A stretch of 64,000 nt of DNA from an uncultured Lachnospiraceae bacterium (GTDB lineage: Bacteria > Bacillota > Clostridia > Lachnospirales > Lachnospiraceae): contig CALEFO010000194.1 of the NCBI GenBank assembly GCA_937877165.1, positions 62,001-126,000 on the forward strand. Reading direction: 5' to 3'. A model generated the notes under the pieces. That model was not told the origin of the DNA, searched no databases, and saw nothing but the letters and a program-made list of their open reading frames with translations. Numbering within the stretch: position 1 is the first letter of the stretch; every line of letters starts with the position of its first letter. Both the position numbers and the translations under genes were made by a program. Positions 50,168 to 62,411 of the stretch are shown in pieces.

Positions 50168-50218
50168 CAAATCATAAACAAAACCGCTCCGGTGTTACCA
50201 GCACCAGAGCGGCCTGCA

Positions 50219-50297
50219 CTCCGAAGAGTACTATGTGATTCCTGCAAGAATCTTCTACATGGTACCATCTTCGGAGCGCCGTTTCAAACACCGGCGC
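50219..50297 (+). promoter_or_regulatory. Structured integrase leader, copy B
   Basis: Same as 7470-7548. Confidence 0.5.
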
Positions 50298-50327
50298 TAT
50301 TTTGCACCCATTTTTCGGAGGTGAACC

Positions 50328-51764
50328 ATGAAATCCGTTGCGATTTACTGCCGCGTCTCCACACAGGAGCAGGCCGCAGAAGGCTACTCCATCGGAGAAC
50401 AGCAGTCCCGGCTTACGAAATTTTGCGAGGCGCACGACTGGAAGGTCGCGCATGTCTACTCGGATCCCGGCTATTCCGGTGCCAAATTGCAGCGTCCGGC
50501 CATCCAGCAGCTCATCCGTGACTGCTCCTATGGTCTTTTTGATGCTGTCCTTGTATATAAGCTGGACCGTCTCTCCCGCTCCCAGAAGGATACCCTGTAT
50601 CTCATCGAGGACATTTTCAACGCCAACCACGTCGGTCTTGTATCGATGTGTGAGAATTTCGACACGCAAAGTCCTTTCGGCCGGGCGATGATCGGCATTC
50701 TGTCCGTCTTTGCGCAGCTGGAGCGTGACCAGATCACGGAGCGCATGACAATGGGCCGGATCGGCCGTGCCAAGGCCGGTTATTTCTCCGGCGGATCACG
50801 TCCGCCGATCGGCTACACCTACGCCAAGGCCCCCGGATCGGACAAGCAGATCCTTGTCATCGATGATTACGAAGCTGTGCAGGTTCGCAGGGTCTTCGCC
50901 ATGTTTCTTGATGGTTTCACACTGAAAGAGATCTGCCGCTATATGCACAATCACTATAAGACCCGATACGGTGACTGGTCCCACGTGTCTACGGTTTCAC
51001 GAATCCTGCGGGACCGGATCTATATCGGCGAGGTCAGCTTCTCCGGCAAGTGGTACCGCGGCACGCATGAGCCTATCATCGATCAGGATACCTTCGACCG
51101 TGTGCAAAGGAAATACGACCTGTATCTCGGCACCACTGCGGGGACCTTCTCGCAGAATTTCAAGGGATCACAGCTGCTTACAGGTATGGTTTTCTGCGGT
51201 CAGTGCGGGGCTCACTGTCACACGAAGTCATGGCGTAACCACGGCAAGCACGCGGCCCCTGACGCTCCCATGAAAAGGGTATACCGCTGCTCTCATGGCG
51301 ACGGCATCCGGATTCCTGTGCAGGATCTGGACCGGCTTGTCACCGCAGAGGTGCAAAAGCTCTCCATGGATCCGGAGCTGATCCGCCGTGCTGCTGTTCC
51401 TGCTGCCGCTTCTGCCTCTTCTTCCGAAGCCATCGATGCAATCCGGTCACGCCTTGCCGATCTGCGCAGACAGGAAAGCAAGCTGGTGGATCTGTACCAG
51501 ATCGGCGGCATCGATCTGCAGATGATCAAGAGCCGGATGGACGATCTGCATCAGGAGCAGGAGAAGCTGTCCGCAAGCCTTACGGAAGAATCCTCTTCCC
51601 GCGCGGCGCTCTCTGCGGATGACGCCATCGATGCCCTGGCGTCCTTCCCGTCTGTCTTCTCCTCCGGCTCTTTGCAGGAGAAACGGCAGATTCTCCTGAC
51701 ACTGATTGATAAGATCGTGATCTATCCAGACCACATAGATATTCATTGGACCTTCACGGCATAA
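50328..51764 (+). CDS. int: Large serine integrase, copy B
   Basis: Identical to 7579-9015 (478 aa, Ser11). In this copy it lies about 1 kb from the phage/groEL junction it presumably made. Confidence 0.93.
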   Translation: MKSVAIYCRVSTQEQAAEGYSIGEQQSRLTKFCEAHDWKVAHVYSDPGYSGAKLQRPAIQQLIRDCSYGLFDAVLVYKLDRLSRSQKDTLYLIEDIFNANHVGLVSMCENFDTQSPFGRAMIGILSVFAQLERDQITERMTMGRIGRAKAGYFSGGSRPPIGYTYAKAPGSDKQILVIDDYEAVQVRRVFAMFLDGFTLKEICRYMHNHYKTRYGDWSHVSTVSRILRDRIYIGEVSFSGKWYRGTHEPIIDQDTFDRVQRKYDLYLGTTAGTFSQNFKGSQLLTGMVFCGQCGAHCHTKSWRNHGKHAAPDAPMKRVYRCSHGDGIRIPVQDLDRLVTAEVQKLSMDPELIRRAAVPAAASASSSEAIDAIRSRLADLRRQESKLVDLYQIGGIDLQMIKSRMDDLHQEQEKLSASLTEESSSRAALSADDAIDALASFPSVFSSGSLQEKRQILLTLIDKIVIYPDHIDIHWTFTA

Positions 51765-51794
51765 AAAGAGGAGACGGTGTTATCCGTCTCCTCT
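51764..51794. terminator. Integrase/NYN terminator, copy B
   Basis: Same as 9015-9045. Confidence 0.75.
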
Positions 51795-51798
51795 CTGC

Positions 51799-52461
51799 TT
51801 ATTTATAGCAATTATCACATGTTCTTAAGCCATCAATGTGTTCAAAAAGATCTTCTTTTATATTTGCTCCCAGCGGGTCAAGTACAACATCTATTCCTTC
51901 TCTCCTTGCCAGCTTCGCCGCCGACACAAAATCACTATCTCCAGAAATCAGTACAATCTGATCCACCTGCTTCTTATATGCCAGTGATGCAATATCAAGG
52001 CCAATTTTCATATCTACGCCTTTTTGATCCACTTGTATCATAAAATCTTTTTCACCGACATCCGAAATTTGCATACTCCCATTGAACAATTTCTTTACGA
52101 TATCAGGTCGCAATGTATACAGTGCCTGCGCATCCGCCAATTTTCCCATTCTCAATGCGACTTTCCTTTTCTTTTTTAATTCATTCAGGAAGTCTGTCAT
52201 CCATGTATATAAGTCCGACTTTCCAAAGTCAACTGTTCGCTTCAGATACGGATGAAAAACCTTTTTACTCATTGGCGGACAGTCATAATAGAAAATGCGA
52301 TATAAGTCATGCTCGACCTTAGAATCACCATGTCTTTCGCGTAAATGCCTGTGACAATAACTTACCAGTTCATCTGCCCGCTCTTTCGGGGGCAATTCAC
52401 CTATTTTTGCCTGTGCACGTCTTCTGTAAAATCCCCCATCGACAAGAATTGCAGTTTTCAT
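51799..52461 (-). CDS. NYN-domain nuclease, copy B
   Basis: Identical to 9050-9712 (220 aa). Confidence 0.8.
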   Translation of the reverse strand: MKTAILVDGGFYRRRAQAKIGELPPKERADELVSYCHRHLRERHGDSKVEHDLYRIFYYDCPPMSKKVFHPYLKRTVDFGKSDLYTWMTDFLNELKKKRKVALRMGKLADAQALYTLRPDIVKKLFNGSMQISDVGEKDFMIQVDQKGVDMKIGLDIASLAYKKQVDQIVLISGDSDFVSAAKLARREGIDVVLDPLGANIKEDLFEHIDGLRTCDNCYK

Positions 52462-52631
52462 CTTTCCCCCAATATACTAAAAACCTCGGGGTCGGTCTTG
52501 CCCTTATCGTGGGAGACTTACTGCCGAGGTACTATTAACAACCATTTCTGGTTTACGCTGTGCGCACATTTCTTATAACATATATTTTCATTCTTTGCAA
52601 CGGTCTTTGGTAACTTTCAGCATTTCAAAAC

Positions 52632-52662
52632 AAAAGAGGAGACGGTGTTATCCGTCTCCTCT
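52632..52662. terminator. Phage-supplied terminator downstream of groEL
   Basis: Same as 9883-9913. It lies 57 bases past the groEL stop and ends groESL transcription on the phage side. Confidence 0.75.
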
Positions 52663-52719
52663 TTTGTTATGGACTTGCGCTGGCGCAAATCTTGTTTTTC
52701 CTTGTATTTCCGGGTTTTT

Positions 52720-54345
<1,626 letters not shown>

Positions 54346-54400
54346 TCACAGCCTCCTAATCATTTCCTTGTTTTCAAAATAATTTTTAATAAATGTCCTA

Positions 54401-54572
54401 CTCCTGACAGGAGAAATGCTCTTTGGCATTTCCGAGTGTCCGCAGTGGAAACGGCATTGGCCGCTTCCGAGTGTCCGCGAGGAGAAATCCGCGAAGGCGG
54501 TTTCTCCGATGCGGGAGCAAACACACGCAGTGTGTTCGCTCCTAACAGGAGGAAGCGGCATTGGCCGCTTCC
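54401..54572. repeat. Array of six hairpins between groES and groEL
   Basis: Stems of 5 to 12 bp lie at 54401-54413, 54410-54432, 54447-54468, 54481-54507, 54513-54542 and 54551-54572. Several are followed by GAGTGTC. They fill the 237-base gap and belong in the groESL message, where they could stabilise RNA or adjust GroEL against GroES. Confidence 0.65.
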
Positions 54573-54579
54573 GAGTGTC

Positions 54580-54870
54580 TTATTCCATCACTGCAAGAAT
54601 ATCGCTCTGGCGGACAATCGTGTATGTCTCGTCGTCGCTCAGCTTCACTTCGGTTCCGGAATACTTGGAATAAACAACCTTATCACCGGCCTTCACCTGC
54701 ATCGGGATGACCTTGCCGTCATCTGCAGTCTTTCCAGGTCCGACAGCGATGACCTCAGCCTGCTGAGGCTTCTCCTTCTCTGCGCCGGGAATTACGATTC
54801 CGGATGCGGTAGTCTTCTCCGCTTCCAGTGCCTTCAGAACAACTCTGTCTTCCAACGGAACTAACTTCAT
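54580..54870 (-). CDS. groES: Co-chaperonin GroES
   Basis: 96 aa from the ATG with AAGGAGG before it; an upstream in-frame extension to 54936 is unlikely. MKLVPLEDRVVLKALEAEKTT, GIVIPGAEKEKPQQAEVIAVGPG (mobile loop) and YSKYSGTEVKL are the family's features. It caps the GroEL ring. Confidence 0.97.
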   Translation of the reverse strand: MKLVPLEDRVVLKALEAEKTTASGIVIPGAEKEKPQQAEVIAVGPGKTADDGKVIPMQVKAGDKVVYSKYSGTEVKLSDDETYTIVRQSDILAVME

Positions 54871-54942
54871 GATAACTGCCTCCTTAAAATATTGGGAACA
54901 ACAAACCGCTGCTCTCAGAATGATGAACCTCTTCATATGTTG

Positions 54943-54969
54943 TTAGCACTCATTCTTATTGAGTGCTAA
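54943..54969. promoter_or_regulatory. CIRCE operator
   Basis: TTAGCACTC-N9-GAGTGCTAA is a perfect match to the HrcA binding site, located 70 to 100 bases before groES. HrcA would repress groESL until heat stress. Confidence 0.97.
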
Positions 54970-55050
54970 TTCACATTAGTTATAATAGTACTGACACAGA
55001 TAGAATGCAATAAGCAATATTTTGTTTTATACTTTGTTTATAAAGTTTCA

Positions 55051-55170
55051 CAGAGCGTATCCGTGAACGCACGCATCCTGCAAGTAAACTTGCAAGGATG
55101 CGTGCGGATACGGATACATTGGGCGGAACGCCCACATCGAAAAATCCAAAGGATTTTGAGATGCGCTCTG
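55051..55170 (+). promoter_or_regulatory. Multi-arm RNA structure before the oxidoreductase gene
   Basis: CAGAGCG and CGCTCTG enclose three hairpins: 55069-55105 (10-bp stem and more), 55120-55134 and 55141-55157. The structure ends 40 bases before the start codon. Confidence 0.5.
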
Positions 55171-55209
55171 CGAAACGACTTAACGCAATCATTTCAGGAG
55201 GAAAATTCC

Positions 55210-56250
55210 ATGACTTATCAAGAAGTACTTGAAAACGCAAGGACCTGCAGTGGTCCCTTCTGCAAGGCCTGTCCCGTCTGCAACGGACGTGCCTGCGGCA
55301 GCCAGATGCCCGGCCCCGGCGCCAAGGGTGTCGGTGATGTTGCCATCCGCAATTACGAGGCCTGGCAGAAGGTCCGCATCAACATGAACACCATCGCCGA
55401 GAACAAGGAGCCTGACACCACCTTCCATTTCTTTGGAAAGGATCTGCGTATTCCGGTGATGGCAGGTCCTGTCGGCGCAGTCAAGCTTCACTACGGCGAC
55501 AAATTCAATGATGTCGAATACAACGACATTCTGGTGCCCGCAGCGGCAGAGGCCGGCATCATCGCCTTCACCGGCGACGGCACCGATCCCAACGTCGTCA
55601 GGGCGGCAACCGCTTCCATCAAGGCCAATCACGGCATCGGTGTTCCCACCATCAAGCCCTGGGACATTGATACGCTTCAGGAGAAATTCCGCATGGTAGA
55701 GGAATCCGGTTCCTTTGCCGTTGCCATGGATGTCGATGCGGCAGGCCTTCCGTTCCTTCAGGGCCTCACGCCTCCGGCAGGCAGTAAAACCGTGGAACAG
55801 CTCCGTGAGGTCATTGAGAAGGCCGGAAAGCCGTTCATCATCAAGGGCGTCATGACGGTAAAGGGTGCTCTTGACGCAGCAGAGGCCGGAGCCTCCGCCA
55901 TCATTGTTTCCAACCACGGCGGCCGTGTTCAGGACCAAACCCCTTCCACTGCAGAGGTTCTGGAAGAAATCGTCAAGGCCGTAGAGGGCCGTATGATGAT
56001 TCTCGTGGACGGTGGCATCCGCACCGGCGTGGATGTTTTCAAGGCTCTGGCTCTTGGTGCAGACGGTGTTCTCATCGCCCGTCCCTATGTCACCGCAGTT
56101 TACGGCGGCGGTGCGGAGGGTGTGAAGCTTCTGACCGACAAGCTTGCCGGAGAGCTTTCCTCCACCATGAAGATGTGCGGTGTTTCTTCTCTGAAGGAAA
56201 TCACAAAGGACTGCCTCTTCAAGCCCGCCAGCCCCTATATTTCTTTCTGA
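55210..56250 (+). CDS. FMN-dependent alpha-hydroxy-acid oxidoreductase
   Basis: 346 aa from the ATG with AGGAGG before it; a longer frame is not supported. The TIM-barrel has SNHGGR (catalytic His and FMN-binding region), DGGIRTGVDVFKAL and GADGVLIARP. The N-terminus holds five Cys (CSGPFCKACPVCNGRAC), typical of the Clostridia branch and possibly an iron-sulfur site. It may oxidise lactate or a related acid; substrate not known. Ends at a strong bidirectional terminator. Confidence 0.85.
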   Translation: MTYQEVLENARTCSGPFCKACPVCNGRACGSQMPGPGAKGVGDVAIRNYEAWQKVRINMNTIAENKEPDTTFHFFGKDLRIPVMAGPVGAVKLHYGDKFNDVEYNDILVPAAAEAGIIAFTGDGTDPNVVRAATASIKANHGIGVPTIKPWDIDTLQEKFRMVEESGSFAVAMDVDAAGLPFLQGLTPPAGSKTVEQLREVIEKAGKPFIIKGVMTVKGALDAAEAGASAIIVSNHGGRVQDQTPSTAEVLEEIVKAVEGRMMILVDGGIRTGVDVFKALALGADGVLIARPYVTAVYGGGAEGVKLLTDKLAGELSSTMKMCGVSSLKEITKDCLFKPASPYISF

Positions 56251-56278
56251 AAGTAAAGCTGTCACCGGATAATCATGA

Positions 56279-56332
56279 AAAAATACAGCAGCGCATCTGC
56301 GGAGTGATCCGCGATGTGCTGCTGTATTTCCT
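56279..56332. terminator. Bidirectional terminator between oxidoreductase and clpB
   Basis: AAATACAGCAGC and GCTGCTGTATTT form a long stem with an inner hairpin, between convergent genes. Confidence 0.75.
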
Positions 56333-56341
56333 TTACACTGA

Positions 56342-59014
56342 TTATGCCTTTACCACTTCTGCCAAAAGGCTGCCATCCTTCACACCGATTTCGATGGTAT
56401 CGCCCTCACTGACCTTATCCTCCAGGATCAGCTTTGCCGACATCGTCTCCACGTTTTTCTGGATGTATCTCTTCAGCGGACGTGCGCCGTAGCTCGGATC
56501 GTATGCGGCATCTGCGACGAACTTCTTTGCCTCATCAGTCAGACGGACAGAAATCTCACGGTCTGCAAGACGTTCATTCAGATCCTTCATGATCAGATCA
56601 ATGATTCCGCTGATGTTCTCCTTCGTCAGAGGACGGAACATGATGATCTCGTCCAGACGGTTCAGGAACTCCGGACGGAAGTGTTGATGCAGGATTGCGT
56701 CCACCGCTGTTCTGCAGCTCTCCGAAATTTCAATGCTCCCCTGTCCGGCTGCACTGCCGTTTTCTTGCTGCGCCTCGCCGTAGGCGTTGTTCTTTTCCTG
56801 CTTCTCAATATCCGCAAGGATTTCCTGTGCGCCGAGGTTCGAGGTCAGAATGATGATGGTGTTCTTGAAATCCACCGTTCTGCCCTGCGAATCCGTGATG
56901 CGGCCGTCATCCAGTACCTGAAGCAGAATATTGAACACATCCGGATGGGCCTTCTCCACCTCATCGAACAGAACCACCGAGTATGGTTTTCTGCGGACGG
57001 CTTCCGTCAGCTGGCCGCCTTCCTCATAACCGACATAACCGGGTGCTGCACCGATCAGACGGGAAACGCTGTATTTCTCCATGTATTCGGACATATCAAT
57101 CCGGACCATGTTCTTCTCATCGTCAAAAAGTGCCCTTGCCAGAGCCTTCGCAAGCTCCGTCTTGCCGACACCGGTGGGGCCGAGGAACAGGAACGAGCCG
57201 ATCGGCTTCGTCGGATCCTTAATGCCCGCCTTGGAGCGCATAATGGCTTCCGAAACCTTGGTCACGGCTTCGTCCTGACCAACGACGCTCCGATGCAGCT
57301 CTTCCGGAAGGTGCAATGTTTTGCTGCGCTCGGATTCCGTCAGCTTGGACACCGGAATGCCGGTCCACTTGGACACGATTCTTCCGATTTCATCCTCCGT
57401 CACCTTTTCGTGCACCAGAGTCTCTCCGTCTCCTTCTGCAGAAGACTTCGACGCCGCCTCTTCTCCTTCCTTGATCTTTGCCTCGATTTCCGGAAGCTTT
57501 CCGTACTGCAGCTCCGCCGCCTTCTCCAGATCACCGCTCTGCTTTGCCAGCTCGATCTCCGAATTCACGGCATCCTTTTCCTCGCGGAGTTTGGACAGAG
57601 AATCAATCTTGCTCTTCTCGTTCTGCCACTGAGCCTTGGCCGCACTGAACTTGTCGCGGAGCTCTGCCATCTCCTTCTGCAGGTCGGCAAGCCGCTCCTT
57701 CGACAGGTTGTCATCCTCCTTCTTCAGCTGGATCTCCTCGATCTCCATCTGCTGAAGCTTACGATTCATCTCATCCAGCTCCGTCGGCATGGAATCCATC
57801 TCGGTCTTGATCAACGCGCACGCCTCATCCACAAGGTCAATGGCCTTGTCGGGAAGGAAGCGGTCCGTAATGTAGCGGTTCGAAAGGACCGCTGCCGCAA
57901 CCAGCGCGTTATCCTCAATCTTCACACCATGATAGACCTCATACCGCTCCTTCAGGCCGCGGAGAATGGAAATCGTATCCTCCACGGTCGGCTCGCTCGC
58001 CATAACCGGCTGGAAACGACGCTCCAGTGCCGCGTCCTTCTCAATATACTCACGGTATTCGTTCAGCGTCGTCGCACCGATGCAGTGCAGCTCGCCTCTT
58101 GCCAGCATAGGCTTTAACATATTGCCGGCATCCATCGCACCGTCCGTCTTGCCCGCCCCGACAATCGTATGGAGCTCATCAATGAACAGAATGATATTGC
58201 CGTCCGATGCCTTTACATCGTCGAGGACCGCCTTCAGACGCTCCTCGAACTCGCCGCGGTACTTCGCACCTGCAATCAGGGATCCCATGTTCAGCGAGAA
58301 AATCTTCTTGTCCTTCAGCGAATCCGGCACATCCTTCTTCGCGATTCTCTGGGCAAGGCCCTCTACAATCGCCGTTTTACCGACGCCCGGCTCACCGATG
58401 ATGACCGGATTGTTCTTCGTCTTGCGGGAAAGAATGCGGATGACATTGCGGATCTCATCGTCACGTCCGATGACAGGATCCATCTTCTGATCCCTCGCCT
58501 TCGCGACCAGCTCCTCGCCGTACTTCTCCAGCGTATCATACGTATCCTCCGGATTGTCCGAGGTTACCTTCTGATTGCCACGGACCGTCTGCAGCGCCTG
58601 CAGGAAGGACTCTCTGCTGATGCCATAGTCTCTGAAAATCTGCTGAACATGATCATTCGCATTCTTGATCATTGCAAGGAAAAGGTGCTCCACGGAAACA
58701 TATTCATCCCCGAGCTTCTTCGCCTCATCCTCTGCACCGATCAAAACCTTATTCAAACTGCCGCTCACATAAATCTGTGTGTTTGAGCCGGACACGCGCG
58801 GCAGGACCTCCACTGCATTCTTACAGCGGGTCGTAAAGGACTGCGCATCTATGCCCATTTTCTCAACGAGCTTCGCAATCAGACTCTCGTCGACCGTCAA
58901 AAGGCAATACAGAAGATGCTCCTGTTCCACCTGCGGATTGCCGTATTCATTTGCCATCGATTCACAGTTCTGGATGGCCTCAACGGATTTCTGTGTGAAT
59001 TTCTGAATGTTCAT
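56342..59014 (-). CDS. clpB: ClpB disaggregase
   Basis: 890 aa. Two AAA+ modules with GEPGVGKT (about residue 205) and GPTGVGKT (about residue 620), an N-terminal Clp domain and a long coiled-coil middle domain between about 410 and 530. It rescues aggregated proteins with DnaK. Slightly longer than the usual 860 aa. GAGGAGG precedes the ATG. No CIRCE or CtsR site was found upstream. Confidence 0.96.
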   Translation of the reverse strand: MNIQKFTQKSVEAIQNCESMANEYGNPQVEQEHLLYCLLTVDESLIAKLVEKMGIDAQSFTTRCKNAVEVLPRVSGSNTQIYVSGSLNKVLIGAEDEAKKLGDEYVSVEHLFLAMIKNANDHVQQIFRDYGISRESFLQALQTVRGNQKVTSDNPEDTYDTLEKYGEELVAKARDQKMDPVIGRDDEIRNVIRILSRKTKNNPVIIGEPGVGKTAIVEGLAQRIAKKDVPDSLKDKKIFSLNMGSLIAGAKYRGEFEERLKAVLDDVKASDGNIILFIDELHTIVGAGKTDGAMDAGNMLKPMLARGELHCIGATTLNEYREYIEKDAALERRFQPVMASEPTVEDTISILRGLKERYEVYHGVKIEDNALVAAAVLSNRYITDRFLPDKAIDLVDEACALIKTEMDSMPTELDEMNRKLQQMEIEEIQLKKEDDNLSKERLADLQKEMAELRDKFSAAKAQWQNEKSKIDSLSKLREEKDAVNSEIELAKQSGDLEKAAELQYGKLPEIEAKIKEGEEAASKSSAEGDGETLVHEKVTEDEIGRIVSKWTGIPVSKLTESERSKTLHLPEELHRSVVGQDEAVTKVSEAIMRSKAGIKDPTKPIGSFLFLGPTGVGKTELAKALARALFDDEKNMVRIDMSEYMEKYSVSRLIGAAPGYVGYEEGGQLTEAVRRKPYSVVLFDEVEKAHPDVFNILLQVLDDGRITDSQGRTVDFKNTIIILTSNLGAQEILADIEKQEKNNAYGEAQQENGSAAGQGSIEISESCRTAVDAILHQHFRPEFLNRLDEIIMFRPLTKENISGIIDLIMKDLNERLADREISVRLTDEAKKFVADAAYDPSYGARPLKRYIQKNVETMSAKLILEDKVSEGDTIEIGVKDGSLLAEVVKA

Positions 59015-59138
59015 AACCGGTACCTCCTCTTGGAAGCTATGATAGAAACCGCTCTTTCGGTATCTGCCGGGCCTGGAAAAGTCCCGGTTCCTTCAGGCGG
59101 TTCTTTGTTTTCTTTGTTCTATAACTACTATAACATTA

Positions 59139-59174
59139 AAAAAGACCCTGTCAATGCCGACAGGATCTTTTAAT
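59139..59174. terminator. Terminator upstream of clpB
   Basis: AAAAGA-CCTGTC and GACAGG-TCTTTT pair, with A- and T-runs on both sides. The rest of 59015-59309 holds short hairpins and no gene that I can see. Confidence 0.65.
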
Positions 59175-59279
59175 TCTAAACATTATGTAAACTGTAATTC
59201 AGCAGCTGCGGAAGAATTGCCGTCACATTATTTTTTTACTTACCTTTCTGTGCCGCGTTTTTTTGCGGCACCAATTCGT

Positions 59280-59315
59280 GTTTGAATGCGATCACATCGG
59301 CGATCACATTCAAAC
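59280..59315. terminator. Hairpin at the end of the DUF308 gene
   Basis: GTTTGAATG and CATTCAAAC pair around an inner GATC stem, overlapping the stop codon. Confidence 0.5.
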
Positions 59316-60185
59316 TTCACCCTCCGCATTTTCTGCTCCAAACGGCTCCTGATTCGCCAGAACGCCCGCTGCTGCTGCGTCCTGCTCCACGCCGTTGACA
59401 TCTGCAGATTTCTTCTCCTCTGCGGAAGGCTCCTCATGATGGTGCGAGATTGTGGTATATCCCTCCATCGTCTCATTTCCCTGCGGCGCGGCAGCAGCTT
59501 CATTCTGCACCGGCTTCTCGTTCCAGAAAGTCTTCGATTCCGCCTCCTCCTGCTGAAGAGGAGTAACCTCGGCGTCGATCACGTCTCCTGCCGCCACTGC
59601 CGCAATCGCCTCCACCGGCTTCTCTGCCTTACCAATCTGAAGCATGATCCAGATATCTGCAATGCCGTCCGCAATCAAGGCAATCGCCATGAATTTCATC
59701 AGGATTTTGTTGATCGCAACCGGGTGAATGATGAAAATCACACCCAGAACAATCTCCGCCACGGCGATCGCAAGAGCCGCGGCAACACCGCCTGACTTCT
59801 GGCGCACGATCCGGATGCTCTCTGACAGATCCACAATGCCCGTTACCAGAACAATCAGCCCGATGATGGTCGGTCCGAGCGACGCCAGAATCTCCGGATT
59901 GAAGAACAGATACATTCCAATGACCAGGGCAACCACACCGCCGAACAGGCCGAAAGAGCTTCCGTACACCCTGCTGCTGCGGTAGAAAAATGTGACCACT
60001 GTCACGATACCGGCAATCGCGATGATCGCGGCGATCGCCTTGCAAATGACAATCAGCGCTGTGCCGGACCAGATCAGCAGCACCAGGCCGAGTGCCACCA
60101 GACAAGCTGCCTCGATCAGCTTGTTGGTCTTTGCAATACGAAACGCTCCCTTGATTTCCTGCTCCACGCGTTCTTTTTTCTTCAT
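59310..60185 (-). CDS. DUF308 (HdeD-like) membrane protein with acidic tail
   Basis: 291 aa. Six hydrophobic segments between about residues 20 and 180 with the repeated LGLVLLIWSG/IVLGVIFIIHP pattern of DUF308. The last 100 residues are hydrophilic, Glu/Ala-rich and unusual for the family. It may be a stress-related membrane protein; function unknown. Confidence 0.8.
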   Translation of the reverse strand: MKKKERVEQEIKGAFRIAKTNKLIEAACLVALGLVLLIWSGTALIVICKAIAAIIAIAGIVTVVTFFYRSSRVYGSSFGLFGGVVALVIGMYLFFNPEILASLGPTIIGLIVLVTGIVDLSESIRIVRQKSGGVAAALAIAVAEIVLGVIFIIHPVAINKILMKFMAIALIADGIADIWIMLQIGKAEKPVEAIAAVAAGDVIDAEVTPLQQEEAESKTFWNEKPVQNEAAAAPQGNETMEGYTTISHHHEEPSAEEKKSADVNGVEQDAAAAGVLANQEPFGAENAEGEV

Positions 60186-60200
60186 AATTGTACCTCACTG

Positions 60201-60227
60201 AGGCAAAATCCGCGAAAGCGGTTTTGC
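60201..60227. repeat. Intergenic hairpin of the CCGCGAA-GCGG type
   Basis: GGCAAAATCCGC and GCGGTTTTGCC pair around GAAA. It resembles the hairpin at 54481-54507, so it belongs to a host repeat family. The remaining gap to 60399 has no gene. Confidence 0.55.
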
Positions 60228-60399
60228 CAAATCCGTTTTGATCTTTCCCCTATTCATCATACCACGATCCCATACGTATGCATCCGTTCGGATTCCGCTC
60301 AAAATTTGCAGCGGTTCCACACCTGCAGATTTTCAGCGAGCATTGCCTGCACGCAGAACAATTCGTATCAGAAGCCTCAATGCAGTCAGATTTTCCATT

Positions 60400-61011
60400 T
60401 TATCTCAAGGCCTCAATGCGATTTAGGATCTCTTCTCTTCCCTGCTTCGTAAGGCCTGAGAACGGAATGACCTCCAGTGATACCTCCTGGCCAACCGCAC
60501 TCTTCTCGTGAAGAACCCTTTCTACATTCGTGATCGCCCGCTGCAGCTGGCTTCTCTTGAGCTTATCCGCCTTGGTCGCCACGATGACCGGGATAAAACC
60601 GTTGTGAACCACCCAGTCGAACATCAGGACATCGTCGTCCGACGGATCGTGGCGGATATCAATCAGAAGGAACACCGCCTTCAGGGAACGGCTCGTATGA
60701 AGATAGTTCTCGATCATGGTTCCCCACTGCGCCTTGACCTCCACGCCCGCCGTTGCATAGCCATATCCCGGCAGATCCACCAGGTACAGCTCATCGTTGA
60801 TATTATAATAGTTGATCGTCTGCGTCTTGCCCGGCTTAGAGCTCGTTCTGGCGTAGCTCTTCCGGTTCATCAGTGCATTGATCAGCGTGGATTTTCCCAC
60901 GTTGCTCTTTCCGGCAAAGGCAAATTCCGGCCAGGAATGCACGGGAAGCTTGCTGGTAATGCCGCAGACCGTTTCCAGATTGACATTTTTGATAATCATC
61001 ATTTCACCCAT
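60400..61011 (-). CDS. engB: Ribosome-biogenesis GTPase EngB (YsxC)
   Basis: 203 aa. GKSNVGKS (G1), DLPGYGYA (G3) and TKADK (G4). It is needed for large-subunit assembly. Located after clpX in the usual Firmicutes order. Confidence 0.95.
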   Translation of the reverse strand: MGEMMIIKNVNLETVCGITSKLPVHSWPEFAFAGKSNVGKSTLINALMNRKSYARTSSKPGKTQTINYYNINDELYLVDLPGYGYATAGVEVKAQWGTMIENYLHTSRSLKAVFLLIDIRHDPSDDDVLMFDWVVHNGFIPVIVATKADKLKRSQLQRAITNVERVLHEKSAVGQEVSLEVIPFSGLTKQGREEILNRIEALR

Positions 61012-61018
61012 TCAGCAA

Positions 61019-61050
61019 AGGCGTGCGGCACCGTCGTGCCGCACGCCCTC
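61019..61050. terminator. Hairpin between clpX and engB
   Basis: GGCGTGCGGCAC-CGTC-GTGCCGCACGCC is a perfect 12-bp stem. No T-run, so it may be an RNA-processing hairpin rather than a full terminator. Confidence 0.5.
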
Positions 61051-61059
61051 TGCCATTCC

Positions 61060-62397
61060 TTAACTTGTCTTTTTCAGCGGCTCTTCCTGCAAAAGTCTTG
61101 TGCCTTCCGTACGCGTGCCGTCCGCATGAATCAGAATCGGCTGTTCCCCGCCCAGCACGGACGCCTTCGTGACAATGCACTGGCGCACCGTATCATCCGA
61201 CGGAATGGTATACATCACATCCATCATCACGCGCTCCATGATCGAACGAAGGCCGCGGGCCCCTGTCTTTCTCTCCACTGCCATATCCGCGATCGCCTCA
61301 ATGGCATCGTCCTCAAAGGAAAGCTCCACGCCATCATAATGGAAGAGCTTGCGGTACTGCTTGATCAGCGCATTCTTCGGCTCCTTCAGGATCCGGATCA
61401 GCGCATCCCGGTCCAGTCCGTCCAGCGTTACCACAACCGGCACACGGCCGATGAACTCCGGAATCAGTCCGAACTTCACAAGATCCTGCGGAACCACCTC
61501 TTTCAGAATTGCCCCCGGATTCTTCTCTTCCTTCTCTGCGACCGACGCGTTGAAGCCCATGGAACGGTAATCGGTTCTCTCATGGATGATCTTATCCAGT
61601 CCGTCAAACGCACCGCCGCAGATGAACAGAATATTGGACGTGTCAATCTCAATCAGCTCCTGCTGCGGATGCTTTCTTCCGCCCTGCGGAGGAACGGAAG
61701 CCCTCGTGCCTTCCACAATTTTCAAAAGAGCCTGCTGAACGCCCTCGCCGGAGACATCTCTGGTGATAGAAACGTTCTCGCCCTTCTTTGAAATCTTGTC
61801 AATCTCATCAATGTAGATAATTCCCAGCTGGGCACGCTCCACATTGTAATCGGCCGCCTGAATCAGCTTCAGAAGAATATTCTCGACATCCTCGCCGACA
61901 TAGCCTGCCTCAGTCAGCGTCGTGGCATCCGCAATCGCAAATGGAACATTCAGGAGCTTGGCAAGCGTCTGGGCAAGGTATGTCTTGCCGGAACCGGTCG
62001 GCCCCAGAAGCAGAATGTTGGATTTCTGAAGCTCAATCTGAGCATCCTCGTCCGTCATCTGCCCGGTTCCCGCCAGCACACGCTTATAATGATTGTAGAC
62101 GGAAACAGCCAGAACCTTCTTCGCCTCATCCTGTCCGATGACGTACTGATCCAGAAAAGCCTTGATCTGTGCAGGCTTCATCAGATTGATGTCCTGCTGC
62201 GTCACGCCGGCCTCTCCGAACTCTCCTGCTTCCTCCTTGGTGTCATCCTCGTCAATGATGTCGCCGCAGATTGCAATGCACTCATCGCAGATGTAGACGC
62301 CGTTCGGTCCCGCGATCAGCTTGCGAACCTCGTTCTCTGATCTTCCGCAGAATGAGCAGCGGCGCGGCGGAACCATTCTTTTGTTGTTATTCGCCAT
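61060..62397 (-). CDS. clpX: ATPase ClpX
   Basis: 445 aa. N-terminal zinc finger ([14 protein letters not shown] ... ICDECI), GPTGSGKT Walker A, and the AAA+ module with [12 protein letters not shown] sensor. It unfolds substrates for ClpP, encoded next to it. Confidence 0.97.
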   Translation of the reverse strand: MANNNKRMVPPRRCSFCGRSENEVRKLIAGPNGVYICDECIAICGDIIDEDDTKEEAGEFGEAGVTQQDINLMKPAQIKAFLDQYVIGQDEAKKVLAVSVYNHYKRVLAGTGQMTDEDAQIELQKSNILLLGPTGSGKTYLAQTLAKLLNVPFAIADATTLTEAGYVGEDVENILLKLIQAADYNVERAQLGIIYIDEIDKISKKGENVSITRDVSGEGVQQALLKIVEGTRASVPPQGGRKHPQQELIEIDTSNILFICGGAFDGLDKIIHERTDYRSMGFNASVAEKEEKNPGAILKEVVPQDLVKFGLIPEFIGRVPVVVTLDGLDRDALIRILKEPKNALIKQYRKLFHYDGVELSFEDDAIEAIADMAVERKTGARGLRSIMERVMMDVMYTIPSDDTVRQCIVTKASVLGGEQPILIHADGTRTEGTRLLQEEPLKKTS

Positions 62398-62411
62398 GAC
62401 GGCTCTCCCCT

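Noticed and set aside
55189..56265. Long minus-strand frame opposite the oxidoreductase
   Set aside because: Antisense shadow of a gene with a clear family signature and ribosome site.
61012..61059. A remnant of lon between clpX and engB
   Set aside because: The gap is only 48 bases and is filled by a hairpin; there is no trace of coding sequence.
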